This document shows, piece by piece, positions 47,628 to 56,269 of a stretch of DNA of 64,000 bases. The first letter of the stretch is position 1. The number at the start of each line of letters is the position of its first letter. Location of the stretch: positions 1,674,001 to 1,738,000 of the forward strand of contig NZ_CP047940.1 in NCBI RefSeq assembly GCF_014280235.1. Reading direction: 5' to 3'. Position numbers and translations under genes: made by a program. The notes under the pieces were generated by a model. The model was not told where the DNA came from. It saw nothing but the letters and a program-made list of their open reading frames with translations, and did no database searches. This stretch comes from Cyanobium sp. NS01 (GTDB taxonomy: Bacteria; Cyanobacteriota; Cyanobacteriia; PCC-6307; Cyanobiaceae).

Positions 47628-48653
47628 ATGGGCAGCTTCGAACGTTGGCTGAGTCTCTGGGTGGCCCTGGCCATCGCCGCCGGCATGGTGCTGGGGCAGT
47701 GGTTCCCCGGACTGTTCACGCTGCTGGGGGGCTTGGCGGTGGCCCAGATCAACCTGGTGATCGCGGCCCTGATCTGGCTGATGATCTACCCGATGATGCT
47801 GGCGGTGGACTTCGGTGCCGTGCGCCGCGTGGGCCGCAACCCGCAGCCGCTGCTGGTGACGGTGGGGATCAACTGGCTCGTGAAGCCCTTCACCATGGCG
47901 CTGCTGGCCTGGGTGTTCATCCGCGGCCTCTATGCCGCCTGGATCCCGCCCGAACTGGGTGATGAACTGATCGCCGGCATGATCCTGCTGGGGGTCGCTC
48001 CCTGCACGGCGATGGTGTTCGTCTGGAGCCAGCTCTGCCGCGGCAACGCCACGTACACCCTGGTGCAGGTGGCGGTGAACGATCTGATCATGGTGGTGGC
48101 CTTCGCCCCGATCACCGCCCTGCTTCTGGGCGTGAGCCAGGTGGTGGTGCCGTGGGACACCCTGCAGCTCTCGGTGGGGCTGTTCGTGGTGATCCCGCTG
48201 GCGGCCGGCTGGCTCACCCGGCACTTCATGGACAGCGAGCGGGCGATCGAGCACCTGGAGCAACGGCTCAAGCCCTGGGCGATCGTTGGCCTTCTGGGCA
48301 CGGTGGCGCTGTTGTTCGGCTTCCAGGCCGGCACCATCGCAGCGAAGCCGGGCCTGATCGCGCTGGTGGCGATCCCTTTGATCCTCCAGACCCTGCTGAT
48401 CTTCCTGCTCGCTGCTCTGGGGATGCGGGCCTGCCGGCAGCGGCACGACGTGGCCGCCCCCGGGGCCCTGATCGGCGCATCCAACTTCTTCGAGCTGGCG
48501 GTGGCGGTGGCCATCAGCCTCTTCGGCGTGCGCTCCGGCGCAGCCCTGGCCACCGTGGTGGGGGTGCTGGTGGAGGTGCCGGTGATGCTGGCCCTTGTGG
48601 CCATCGCCAACCGCAGCGCCTGGCTCTTCCCTTACCGCAGCCCAGAGGGCTGA
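47628..48653 (+). CDS. acr3: ACR3-family arsenite efflux permease
   Basis: Membrane protein of 341 aa that expels arsenite. The start at ATG 47628 gives the usual ACR3 N-terminus ([16 protein letters not shown]). Earlier ATGs at 47550 and 47559 fall in or beside the operator. The conserved cysteine is Cys126 in [13 protein letters not shown], and the later [18 protein letters not shown] and [10 protein letters not shown] segments, with a conserved Glu, are intact. About ten hydrophobic helices are visible. It is divergent from GAPDH-arsJ, so the locus covers both arsenite and arsenate. No arsC is present here. Confidence 0.92.
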   Translation: MGSFERWLSLWVALAIAAGMVLGQWFPGLFTLLGGLAVAQINLVIAALIWLMIYPMMLAVDFGAVRRVGRNPQPLLVTVGINWLVKPFTMALLAWVFIRGLYAAWIPPELGDELIAGMILLGVAPCTAMVFVWSQLCRGNATYTLVQVAVNDLIMVVAFAPITALLLGVSQVVVPWDTLQLSVGLFVVIPLAAGWLTRHFMDSERAIEHLEQRLKPWAIVGLLGTVALLFGFQAGTIAAKPGLIALVAIPLILQTLLIFLLAALGMRACRQRHDVAAPGALIGASNFFELAVAVAISLFGVRSGAALATVVGVLVEVPVMLALVAIANRSAWLFPYRSPEG

Positions 48654-48715
48654 GCCAGCACGGCTGGAGTGAGCCCGGTCCCTAGGCTGCCGCCGCCCTG
48701 ATCCAGCGCCCGCCC

Positions 48716-49086
48716 ATGCAGCTCGCCGGTTTCGCCACGTTCAATGTGGCCATCATGGTGCTGGCCGCGGGCAAGCTGCTCACCCGCCGGGTGCGCCTGC
48801 TGAGCGATTTCAGCATCCCCGAGCCGGTGAGCAGCGGCCTGCTGGTGCGCCTGTTGGTGGCCCGGCAGCAGCGACTCACCGGCCTCAGGTGCGCGGGCTG
48901 CTGGCCAGCACCACGTCGCCGGTGAGGGGCCATGGCAGGGCCATCGACTTGGCGCCGTGCTTCGCCGAGCAGCACGCCATCAGCATTGCCCTCGAGATCG
49001 GTGCGGCCTGCGCCACCTTCGGCCTGGTGTTGTCGGCGCTGATGGACGGTTCGCTGGCACGGTTTCTGATCCGCTGCCATCGTTAG
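48716..49086 (+). pseudogene. gltS: gltS (sodium/glutamate symporter) remnant
   Basis: Two pieces of a GltS-like symporter survive in different frames. The first (from ATG 48716) keeps the N-terminus FATFNVAIMVLAAGKLLTRRV and FSIPEPVSSGLLV. The second (about 48889-49086) keeps GHGRAIDLAPCFAEQHA and ALEIGAACATFGLVL. An intact family member has some 400 aa, so the middle and the C-terminal half are missing. The remnant abuts a decayed transposase, and insertion and deletion probably destroyed the gene. Confidence 0.7.
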
Positions 49087-49602
49087 AGCAACCGCTCGTG
49101 GCTCATGGCTTTGCGCTTGGAGTCGTTGGCCTGCACCTTGGTGTCATCCAGGGCGACATGACCCAGGCTCACCATGCCCGCCTTCTGGCACAACAGCAGG
49201 ATCTGGACAAACAAATCGCTCTGGGCATCAAGGATCCGGCGGCGGAATTCACTGATGCGACTGGGATTCGGCTGCTGGTGACCGATCGGCAAGAGACGCA
49301 AGGTTCTAATAGCACGCGCGCCCGATCTGACGTGAGGAGACGATGCCCACGCAATAGGAGTGGAGCAGCAACTGCGTCAACCGCTACGCGGAAGACTTCG
49401 TCTGCATTCGCCGATCCAACCCTGTCTCCCCGCGGGGATCCTTGGCCTGAGCAGGGATCAGGATCGCGGAGAGATCGAACTCATCCACCAGATCAAGCAG
49501 GAAATCCACCAGTTGGTCCACCGAGAGACAGTCACTGGGTGATGGTGGTAGCAGGGTGGCCTGCTGCGACTGGCAGAGGCGGAAGGACTTGGACTTCTGC
49601 AT
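49083..49602 (-). pseudogene. decayed IS1182-type transposase
   Basis: Fragments in order on the minus strand reconstruct the first 150-200 residues of an IS1182-family transposase. From ATG 49602 the N-terminus has LLPPSPSDCLSVDQLVDFLLDLVDEFDLSAI then DPRGETG. A middle piece in another frame (about 49370-49300) reads LLLHSYCVGIVSSRQIGRA and ends in a stop. The last piece (49301-49083) reads RISEFRRRILDAQSDLFVQILLLC and GHVALDDTKVQANDSKRKAMSHERL. The catalytic C-terminal half is gone. It joins the gltS remnant directly. Confidence 0.75.
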
Positions 49603-49956
49603 GCCTTGTTCTCTCGCCCAGATCCTTGGAAGACACTGGGGTCTGGGCGGATTCAGGGGCGTCTGTGGAGAACTCGGGGCTCGATCGACGCGCGAAAGGC
49701 TCCTCGTTGTGTATCCGTTCAAAGACCTCCGTGATCAGCGCCTTGGGAAGCGAATTGGACTTGAAGCGCGGATAGTGGGCGACGGCGAGCGGCCAATCTC
49801 TCAAGATCCATGCATAAACCGTCCTGGCGGCCGGCCAGCAGTGGGAACAAATCGTTAAGCCACCAGGCCTTGACATCCAACTCCAGATAACTACTCTAAA
49901 GAATAGGAAGTCATCACAATAGGCGTCCATACCATTTTGGTAGCTGAGGTAACAGA
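49603..49956. other. intergenic debris, no intact gene
   Basis: Base composition drops from GC-rich to visibly more AT-rich across this stretch. A minus-strand open frame (49532-49930) shows no recognisable protein, and its likely coding meaning switches frame near 49800, so I read it as further mobile-element debris. The last 90 bp hold the candidate promoter for the large operon. Confidence 0.5.
49870..49900 (+). promoter_or_regulatory. candidate sigma-70 promoter of the large operon
   Basis: A perfect -35 box TTGACA (49870-49875) is followed after 19 bp by TCTAAA (49895-49900). This lies 57 bp before the first start codon. The ATG at 49957 has a good ribosome-binding site, GAGGT, at 49946-49950. 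The wide spacing keeps the call tentative. Confidence 0.4.
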
Positions 49957-52584
49957 ATGTTCGGAAGGGGGACGAAAGCTCAGCCTGAGTTCAGTGCTCT
50001 TGCGAAGCACCTACGCCGGTCGTACATCTGTGACGACCCGCTTCATATGTTCCGGAGGCTCGACATCGTCGGGCTTGCCTACAAGGGGCAATTATCGAGC
50101 GGCTACGCGCAGGCCGGGTTCGGCGGATCTTTCTCAGCGGCCTTCGACGTCGGCACGCTGATTGCCCCAGGTCTGATCCGGATCCCCATCACGGGCAAGG
50201 TGGCAAGCGAACGGACCGACCATCACCTGTTGGTGGTGAGCCGCATGCCGAAGGCGCTCTACGACAGGCCCGCGACCAAGCTGCGGCTTGCAAGTGCCGA
50301 GCGCAACCCATCCAGGTCACCACCTGGCAGCCCCCAAGTTGACATCGGCAAGAAGCTCCTTCCCTTCGCAGCCACAGAGACAAATCGTCAATACCGCGAG
50401 ATCAAGCCGATCTGGGCAGGACTGAAACCACTGTCGCTTGCGAAAATGAACGGCTCGACATATCAGCTGTCTTTTAGTGCCGGAGTCGGCATCGAGATCG
50501 GGATCGGCGACCCGTTCGCAGCAGACGAGGCTGGCCTTGCGCTAGGAGCAAAGGTCGAAGGGACCGTTGAATTTGAAATATCGGATCTCGTGGAGAAGTC
50601 GGGTTCACGGGCCTTCAAGCCGGCCGTCGACTCCAACGAGCTACGTGACGCCGTTGACGAAATCCTGGCGGATGGGCTGAAGGAACAGCTCGTTCTATGG
50701 ATGATCGTTGCATATCCAGACTGGAGGAAGTCGATTGATGAACGCACACTCTCGGGCGGCCTGGCGGACCTGATCAGAATGGCAAATACCACATGGGCAG
50801 GACTACAACATGACTGGCCAATTGATACTGATGTCGTGGGACCCTTCCAAAGACTTTTCTCATCACTGGTGCCCAAGCGGCGCCCCTCGACCGACGAGCT
50901 GATCAAGCATCTAGACAAATTCAGCAATGAGTTGGGGTTAGCCAATGAAAAAGCCAAGGCGGAACTCGCCAAGATCCGCCGATGGTTCGAACAGATCGCG
51001 ATGCTGGTGGACGCTCTCAAGCAGGAAGGCAACCAGCAGCCAAAGCTAGAGACATGGTTGGAAACCAAGCGGGACGAGCTAAACGATCTGAGCAGCGAGT
51101 TCCGCTGGACGTACGATCCGCATGAGGTTCTGCGCAAGGAGATCGCGGCAATCTTTGCAGCACCACCAGCAGGCATGAAGCGCATTGCGGCGTTGAACGG
51201 CGTACTGAAATTGATGGCAGATGCCGAGGAGCGGCGTGAGCGAATGGACCAGACACGTAAGGCGGTCAGCAGCCGCAATGACGAGTTTGTCACCGAGTTC
51301 AAGCGGCGGCTCTCGCAACGCAAAGCCGCAAAGAACAACGGCGCCATTGAGCCGGAGCCACTGCAACCAAACGCTGGCCCGAGTCTCATGCGTGTCAACT
51401 CTGCCGTCTCAGTGAAGGCATCGGCAGGTATTGCTTTCAAGGCGCAGCTGCCCAAGAAGATCGCGGGCGAAGAAGCATCTTTCATCAGCGACTACACGTG
51501 GAAGCATGTGAGGTTCCGCTTGCAGGTCGGTGGTGAGAAGACGCCGCGCAAGGGCCGCCAACAGGCCGGACACGTCGTGCTGACACAGGACACGAACGTT
51601 GTTCAGAACCTTCTGAATCTGCGCGCCGGTATCAGCGGAAGGGTGCGTCGACAGGGTGCCACGGACGATCCGAACGTCGACGACGATGTGGTGCTGGCGG
51701 ACCGCAACTGGCGGTATGGGACCCTCTCCTACCGGACGGTGTCGGCCTACTGGTTTCACCCCTCCGACGCCCGCATCGGCGACCAGCCCTTGGCCTACCC
51801 GAACGGCAGTGGGGTCACCTTTGGACTGTCCGTCGAGCCGGGCCGTATCGGTCGGTACGCCCAGAACTGTCGCGACCGCAAGCCGGGTGAGACGCCGCAC
51901 GAACAGGAACTCGAAGCCCGGCTCCGCGATCAGTTACGGGTCGACACGGACACGTTACGCGCATTCTTTGCAGACTTTCCGTTTCCCACCAAGACAACCA
52001 GCAACAAGAAGCACCTCGATAAATCTGGCTATGATTTCGAAAGAGCATTCATCATCGAAGCCGGATTTGGGTTCACCACGACAGTGAAGATGCCCAAGCT
52101 GATGAAGCTGAATGCAACCGACATCAACGAACCCAGCTGGTTGTTTGATCAGGCCGAGGCCAAGGAACGACTTGACCACAAGGACCCCGGGCCGCTGACT
52201 GCTAGCACACTGCGAGTCATGAGGGTTCGCTATCCGATCGCAACAGACGACGACAACAGCCACTCGGTCTTCAGCTTTGGTTGGACAGACGTAGCCAAGG
52301 ATCCGCCGTCGGCAGATGCGCTCACGCATCAGAATAAGGAGGGCCAGTTGGCGGACCTCAAGGCAGGACATGCTCCAGTGACCGCTACAGCAGCCATCAG
52401 CATTGATCGCATCAAGCGCGTGGGCAGCGAGGGGTTGATTGACCTACACGTCCAGACGTTCCCCAGGCTGCTCGAAGACGTCTACGCAAAAGAATTGCCC
52501 CAACAATGGACGCTACCCGGCGCCTTCGACCTCGTCCACGAGTTCATCGTGCCGCCTACCGCCCTTTTCGGACATGGCCGATGA
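49957..52584 (+). CDS. large unknown protein, gene 1 of acquired operon (875 aa)
   Basis: No family recognised. The first 210 residues are beta-rich with alternating short hydrophobic and polar residues (YQLSFSAGVGIEIGIGDPF, LALGAKVEGTVEFEI). Residues about 312-460 are a long helical, probably coiled-coil section (FSNELGLANEKAKAELAKI, DAEERRERMDQTRKAV). The rest is beta-rich again, starting SAVSVKASAGIAFKAQL. There is no signal peptide or membrane helix. Codon choice is clearly unlike the cyanobacterial genes to the left. Its stop overlaps the next ATG (ATGA). It may be structural; that is a guess from the fold pattern. Confidence 0.85.
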   Translation: MFGRGTKAQPEFSALAKHLRRSYICDDPLHMFRRLDIVGLAYKGQLSSGYAQAGFGGSFSAAFDVGTLIAPGLIRIPITGKVASERTDHHLLVVSRMPKALYDRPATKLRLASAERNPSRSPPGSPQVDIGKKLLPFAATETNRQYREIKPIWAGLKPLSLAKMNGSTYQLSFSAGVGIEIGIGDPFAADEAGLALGAKVEGTVEFEISDLVEKSGSRAFKPAVDSNELRDAVDEILADGLKEQLVLWMIVAYPDWRKSIDERTLSGGLADLIRMANTTWAGLQHDWPIDTDVVGPFQRLFSSLVPKRRPSTDELIKHLDKFSNELGLANEKAKAELAKIRRWFEQIAMLVDALKQEGNQQPKLETWLETKRDELNDLSSEFRWTYDPHEVLRKEIAAIFAAPPAGMKRIAALNGVLKLMADAEERRERMDQTRKAVSSRNDEFVTEFKRRLSQRKAAKNNGAIEPEPLQPNAGPSLMRVNSAVSVKASAGIAFKAQLPKKIAGEEASFISDYTWKHVRFRLQVGGEKTPRKGRQQAGHVVLTQDTNVVQNLLNLRAGISGRVRRQGATDDPNVDDDVVLADRNWRYGTLSYRTVSAYWFHPSDARIGDQPLAYPNGSGVTFGLSVEPGRIGRYAQNCRDRKPGETPHEQELEARLRDQLRVDTDTLRAFFADFPFPTKTTSNKKHLDKSGYDFERAFIIEAGFGFTTTVKMPKLMKLNATDINEPSWLFDQAEAKERLDHKDPGPLTASTLRVMRVRYPIATDDDNSHSVFSFGWTDVAKDPPSADALTHQNKEGQLADLKAGHAPVTATAAISIDRIKRVGSEGLIDLHVQTFPRLLEDVYAKELPQQWTLPGAFDLVHEFIVPPTALFGHGR

Positions 52585-55500
52585 CGGTTGAGACCATCGA
52601 ACGCCGGCTCGACAACGTGTTGGATGCCATGGAAGCGGCATACGGACATCTGTCCGACGTGGCCAGCCTGGATCGAAGCTCAGGCACGTTCACGATCGGC
52701 TCGCCGGGGGTCCCGGCGACCGACCTCGCGGACCTGGTGAAGGCCATCACCGGTGGCAACGGAGCCATTCCGCATTGGGTACCCAACGGCCTCCATCTCG
52801 ATGAGTTGATCGTCGCCCGTCTCGGGGATGGTTTCGGCGTCGCTGGACGCCTCATCGCCTACGGCCAATTCCAAGTGATCGACGGGCTTGAGATCGACAG
52901 CGCCCAGATCGACATCGAATACCGCGACGGACAATTCTTCGCAAACATCGCCGGTGCCGCATTGCTGAACGACATCGACATGAAACTCGACGTGGCTCTT
53001 GAGTTGCCGTCGGAGACTTTCATGATCAAACTGAAGTCTGACGGTGATCAACCGGTCGATAAAGCGACTGGACACCCTCACGACATCGGCATCTTCGAAC
53101 GTTTAGGACTACCGAATACGGGCAGCGGACCACCCAAACTGCGCGACCTCCTGATCTCTGGCTCGATACCCTTTGCGACGTATCGAGCCCTTGTCGAAGT
53201 CGATGACCTGGTGCACGTGCCCGGCTTCGAGGTCGGACGCGTTCGCGCGCTTGTCGAACTCGGAGCCAACCCAACGGCCGAGGTCGAAGCGATCGCAGCC
53301 ATCACGCTGGGCGACACACGGATCGAACTCGACCTCACTGGAGGTGTTTCACGCGCTGGTTGGACGCTCGAAGCCGAAGCATGGATCGATGGCGCTCCGA
53401 CTCTCGGCGACCTCATCAACACCTTGATCACGGCGCACAGCACCTCGGCACCCGACATACCAGACGAGATCGGTGGTCTTGCTCTGCAGCAGCTCGGCGT
53501 GGCAATCGACACCGAGGCCGGCACGCAGCACTTTGGTTGCCTGCTGAGGTGGGGCAATGAGGGTACAACATTGCATGTTTCGATCGATCATTCGTCTGGC
53601 CCACTTACCGCCGCGGCAGAGCTCCGTGTGGGCGACCTCAACTTCGAGATCGCGTTCGCCTCGTCCGCTAGCGGTAGCACCCTCGTCGGCACGTACCGGG
53701 CTGCGGCAGGATCTTCGGTGTCGTTGGCAGACATCTTGAGGGCGTTCGGCCCCCCAATCCCCGGAGCTGACAGCCTCTCGTTCGACGTCCACGCAGCCGT
53801 TATCGCCTTCGCCCCGGACACGAGCGGTGAGGCTCGTCAACTCGTCACCGCCGACATCGGCCTCGGTGTGGATCTGGCAGCGTTGCACGGCGTGCCGCTT
53901 GTCGGCGATCTGCTTCCCTCCGACGCATCGATCCGTCTGATCTTGCAGCCGATCATGTCCACCGCATGGTCGAAATCCCAGCTTCAGGGTGTCCGCACCC
54001 TTGCGCCCCGAGACATGCACCTTCCCGAGCTACTCACCGCGGGGCCGCATCTCAGCGCCAAGCTGACCGCAGACGGCAAGATCATCGGCAACATTGTCCA
54101 GCTCGACGCGAGCGCCGATGACGGTGCCAAGCAAGCTGACTCGAGTACGCCGAGCGCCTCGATATCGGCCCAGGTCGTAGCTGGAACAACATCGACTCCT
54201 TCACCGACGGCATCTGATTTTGCCTGGCATGAACTCGGTCGATCGTTTGGGCCGATTCACCTAGATCGGGTCGGACTGCTGTGGCAGCACGACAACGAGA
54301 ACGAATTGGCTGTCGCAATCGATGGCCGGCTGGCGGTCGGCGGACTCACGGTGGCGCTCGATGGCCTGGCCGTTCATTACGGCATTGACGATCATCATGT
54401 CAACGTGGGGTTGACCGGCTTAGGTCTCGACATGAAGGAGGGCCCGATCGAGATCGGCGGCGCATTCCTGAATCGTGACGGCGACTTCCTGGGCAAAGTG
54501 CTCATCAAGACCGAGGACTTCACACTGTCCGCGCTGGGTGCGTTTTCGATGATGCGAGGACAGCCGTCGATGTTTATCTACGGGATCCTCGATATGCCGC
54601 TAGGTGGTCCAGCATTCTTCTACGTCGAGGGGCTCGCGGCTGGATTCGGCTACAACCGTTCGTTCCACCCTCCAACAGTGGCTGGTATCCGCAACTTCCC
54701 GCTCGTCGTCGATGCGATCGGGGGTAACAAGGTGTCGGACCCAACTGCGCAACTGGAACGGCTGCACGAGTTCGTCGCCCCCTGCCTCGGCGACTACTTC
54801 CTGGCGGCCGGAGTGAAGTTCACCTCGTTCAAGCTGCTCGACAGCTTTGCACTGTTGGTCGTCCGCTTCGGCAACGATCCTGAGATCGACGTCATCGGAA
54901 CGTCCACGTATCAGACGCCGCCTGGCAACCTGGGCGGCGTTCCTGCGATTGCCCACGTCGAGCTGAACTTACTCGCTCGATTTCCCCTCAGCGGTGAGCA
55001 TCTGATCGTTGAGGCCCGCCTGACCAATAAGTCATACGTCTACGCCTCGGCCTGCCACATCTCGGGCGGCTTTGCGTTCGCGAGTTGGTTCAGCGGCAAG
55101 CACGCTGGCGACTTCGTCTTGACCGTCGGCGGCTACCACCCGCGATTCCATCCCGAGATCCACAAGCCGCACTACCCTTCGGCCCCCCGACTTGAGCTCA
55201 GATACCAGATCACTGACGACATCTACATCAAAGGCAGCGGGTACTTCGCGTTGACGCCATCGGTCTTCATGGCCGGCGCAACGGTTGAGGCCGTCGCCGA
55301 CATCGGATCTGTACACGCCACTTTCCGCATGTCGATCGACATGCTACTCGGATGGGAACCCTACCACTACGAGGCTGATCTCTCGCTTTACATCGCTGCG
55401 AAGTGGAAGTCTTTCCACACCCATGCGACCGCGAAGCTGGCGATACGCGGGCCGGACTTCGCTGGTCATGCCGAGGTTGACTGGGCAATCTTCAGCTTTG

Positions 55501-56267
55501 ACGTCGATTTTGGCAAGCGTCATCCCAGCGGTCCATTGCCCATCAGCTGGGACCGATTCAACGAAGCGTTCCTTCCTGAACCCGTGGACGGAAGCAGCGT
55601 CCGATGCGCGAGCGGTTTGATCAAGACGATCGAGATCGAAATCAGTGAGGAGCACGACGCCGGCACCGCCTCGAACCACCGCCCAGCCACCGAGCGGTGG
55701 ATCGTCAATGCAAAAGATCTTGTGTTGACCACCTCGTCGCCTGTTCCCGCGTTGAGCGGTGGCCTGCCTTCAACGCCTGCCCCCACTGGCCGTCCAGCAG
55801 TTGGCGTCGGCATCGGAGTCGCGCCAATGGACGCCAGCGTCTCATCCTGCACCCACAGCATCACCGTGCTGCGCGATGGGATAAATGCAGATATCGACTT
55901 CATCGCTACCGAGCGCGTCGGCCAGTTTCCCGGTGCGTTGTGGGACAGGAGCATGGAGCGCGGGATGCATGACAACATGATCTCGGCGATCGCTGGCTAT
56001 TCGATCGTGCCGGCAGTTAGTCCCGTTACAGGATCGAAAATGGTGATGCACCGCAACCAGATTGAGTACACGCCGCACACGGCGTACAGGGTCGAAAACG
56101 AGCCCGAGCAGTTGTTCCGCGACGATGCACAAGATGTCATCGTCACCCCAGCGTTGAGCACCATCCTCATCGACCTTGGGTTCACGTCCGCCGACGTGGA
56201 GGTCCGTGTCGACTTTTCTGATCATTATCCCATCGACGGCGTGACGATCGTTAAGGAAGTGGTGTAG
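52581..56267 (+). CDS. DUF6603-like giant protein, gene 2 of acquired operon (1228 aa)
   Basis: The part from about residue 545 to 800 resembles DUF6603, an uncharacterised family: FGPIHLDRVGLLWQ, LTVALDGLAVHYGI, GPIEIGGAFLNRDGDFLGKV and LGGPAFFYVEGLAAGFGYN. The preceding 500 residues consist of many repeated amphipathic beta strands (for example GTFTIGSPGVPATDL, VDIEYRDGQFFANI-type patterns). The C-terminal 250 residues are more variable. No signal peptide is seen. The repeating strands would suit a long beta-helix or groove-like fold, but this is inference. The start is ATG 52581, coupled to gene 1, and gene 3 follows by 2 nt. Confidence 0.85.
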   Translation: MTVETIERRLDNVLDAMEAAYGHLSDVASLDRSSGTFTIGSPGVPATDLADLVKAITGGNGAIPHWVPNGLHLDELIVARLGDGFGVAGRLIAYGQFQVIDGLEIDSAQIDIEYRDGQFFANIAGAALLNDIDMKLDVALELPSETFMIKLKSDGDQPVDKATGHPHDIGIFERLGLPNTGSGPPKLRDLLISGSIPFATYRALVEVDDLVHVPGFEVGRVRALVELGANPTAEVEAIAAITLGDTRIELDLTGGVSRAGWTLEAEAWIDGAPTLGDLINTLITAHSTSAPDIPDEIGGLALQQLGVAIDTEAGTQHFGCLLRWGNEGTTLHVSIDHSSGPLTAAAELRVGDLNFEIAFASSASGSTLVGTYRAAAGSSVSLADILRAFGPPIPGADSLSFDVHAAVIAFAPDTSGEARQLVTADIGLGVDLAALHGVPLVGDLLPSDASIRLILQPIMSTAWSKSQLQGVRTLAPRDMHLPELLTAGPHLSAKLTADGKIIGNIVQLDASADDGAKQADSSTPSASISAQVVAGTTSTPSPTASDFAWHELGRSFGPIHLDRVGLLWQHDNENELAVAIDGRLAVGGLTVALDGLAVHYGIDDHHVNVGLTGLGLDMKEGPIEIGGAFLNRDGDFLGKVLIKTEDFTLSALGAFSMMRGQPSMFIYGILDMPLGGPAFFYVEGLAAGFGYNRSFHPPTVAGIRNFPLVVDAIGGNKVSDPTAQLERLHEFVAPCLGDYFLAAGVKFTSFKLLDSFALLVVRFGNDPEIDVIGTSTYQTPPGNLGGVPAIAHVELNLLARFPLSGEHLIVEARLTNKSYVYASACHISGGFAFASWFSGKHAGDFVLTVGGYHPRFHPEIHKPHYPSAPRLELRYQITDDIYIKGSGYFALTPSVFMAGATVEAVADIGSVHATFRMSIDMLLGWEPYHYEADLSLYIAAKWKSFHTHATAKLAIRGPDFAGHAEVDWAIFSFDVDFGKRHPSGPLPISWDRFNEAFLPEPVDGSSVRCASGLIKTIEIEISEEHDAGTASNHRPATERWIVNAKDLVLTTSSPVPALSGGLPSTPAPTGRPAVGVGIGVAPMDASVSSCTHSITVLRDGINADIDFIATERVGQFPGALWDRSMERGMHDNMISAIAGYSIVPAVSPVTGSKMVMHRNQIEYTPHTAYRVENEPEQLFRDDAQDVIVTPALSTILIDLGFTSADVEVRVDFSDHYPIDGVTIVKEVV

Positions 56268-56269
56268 AC

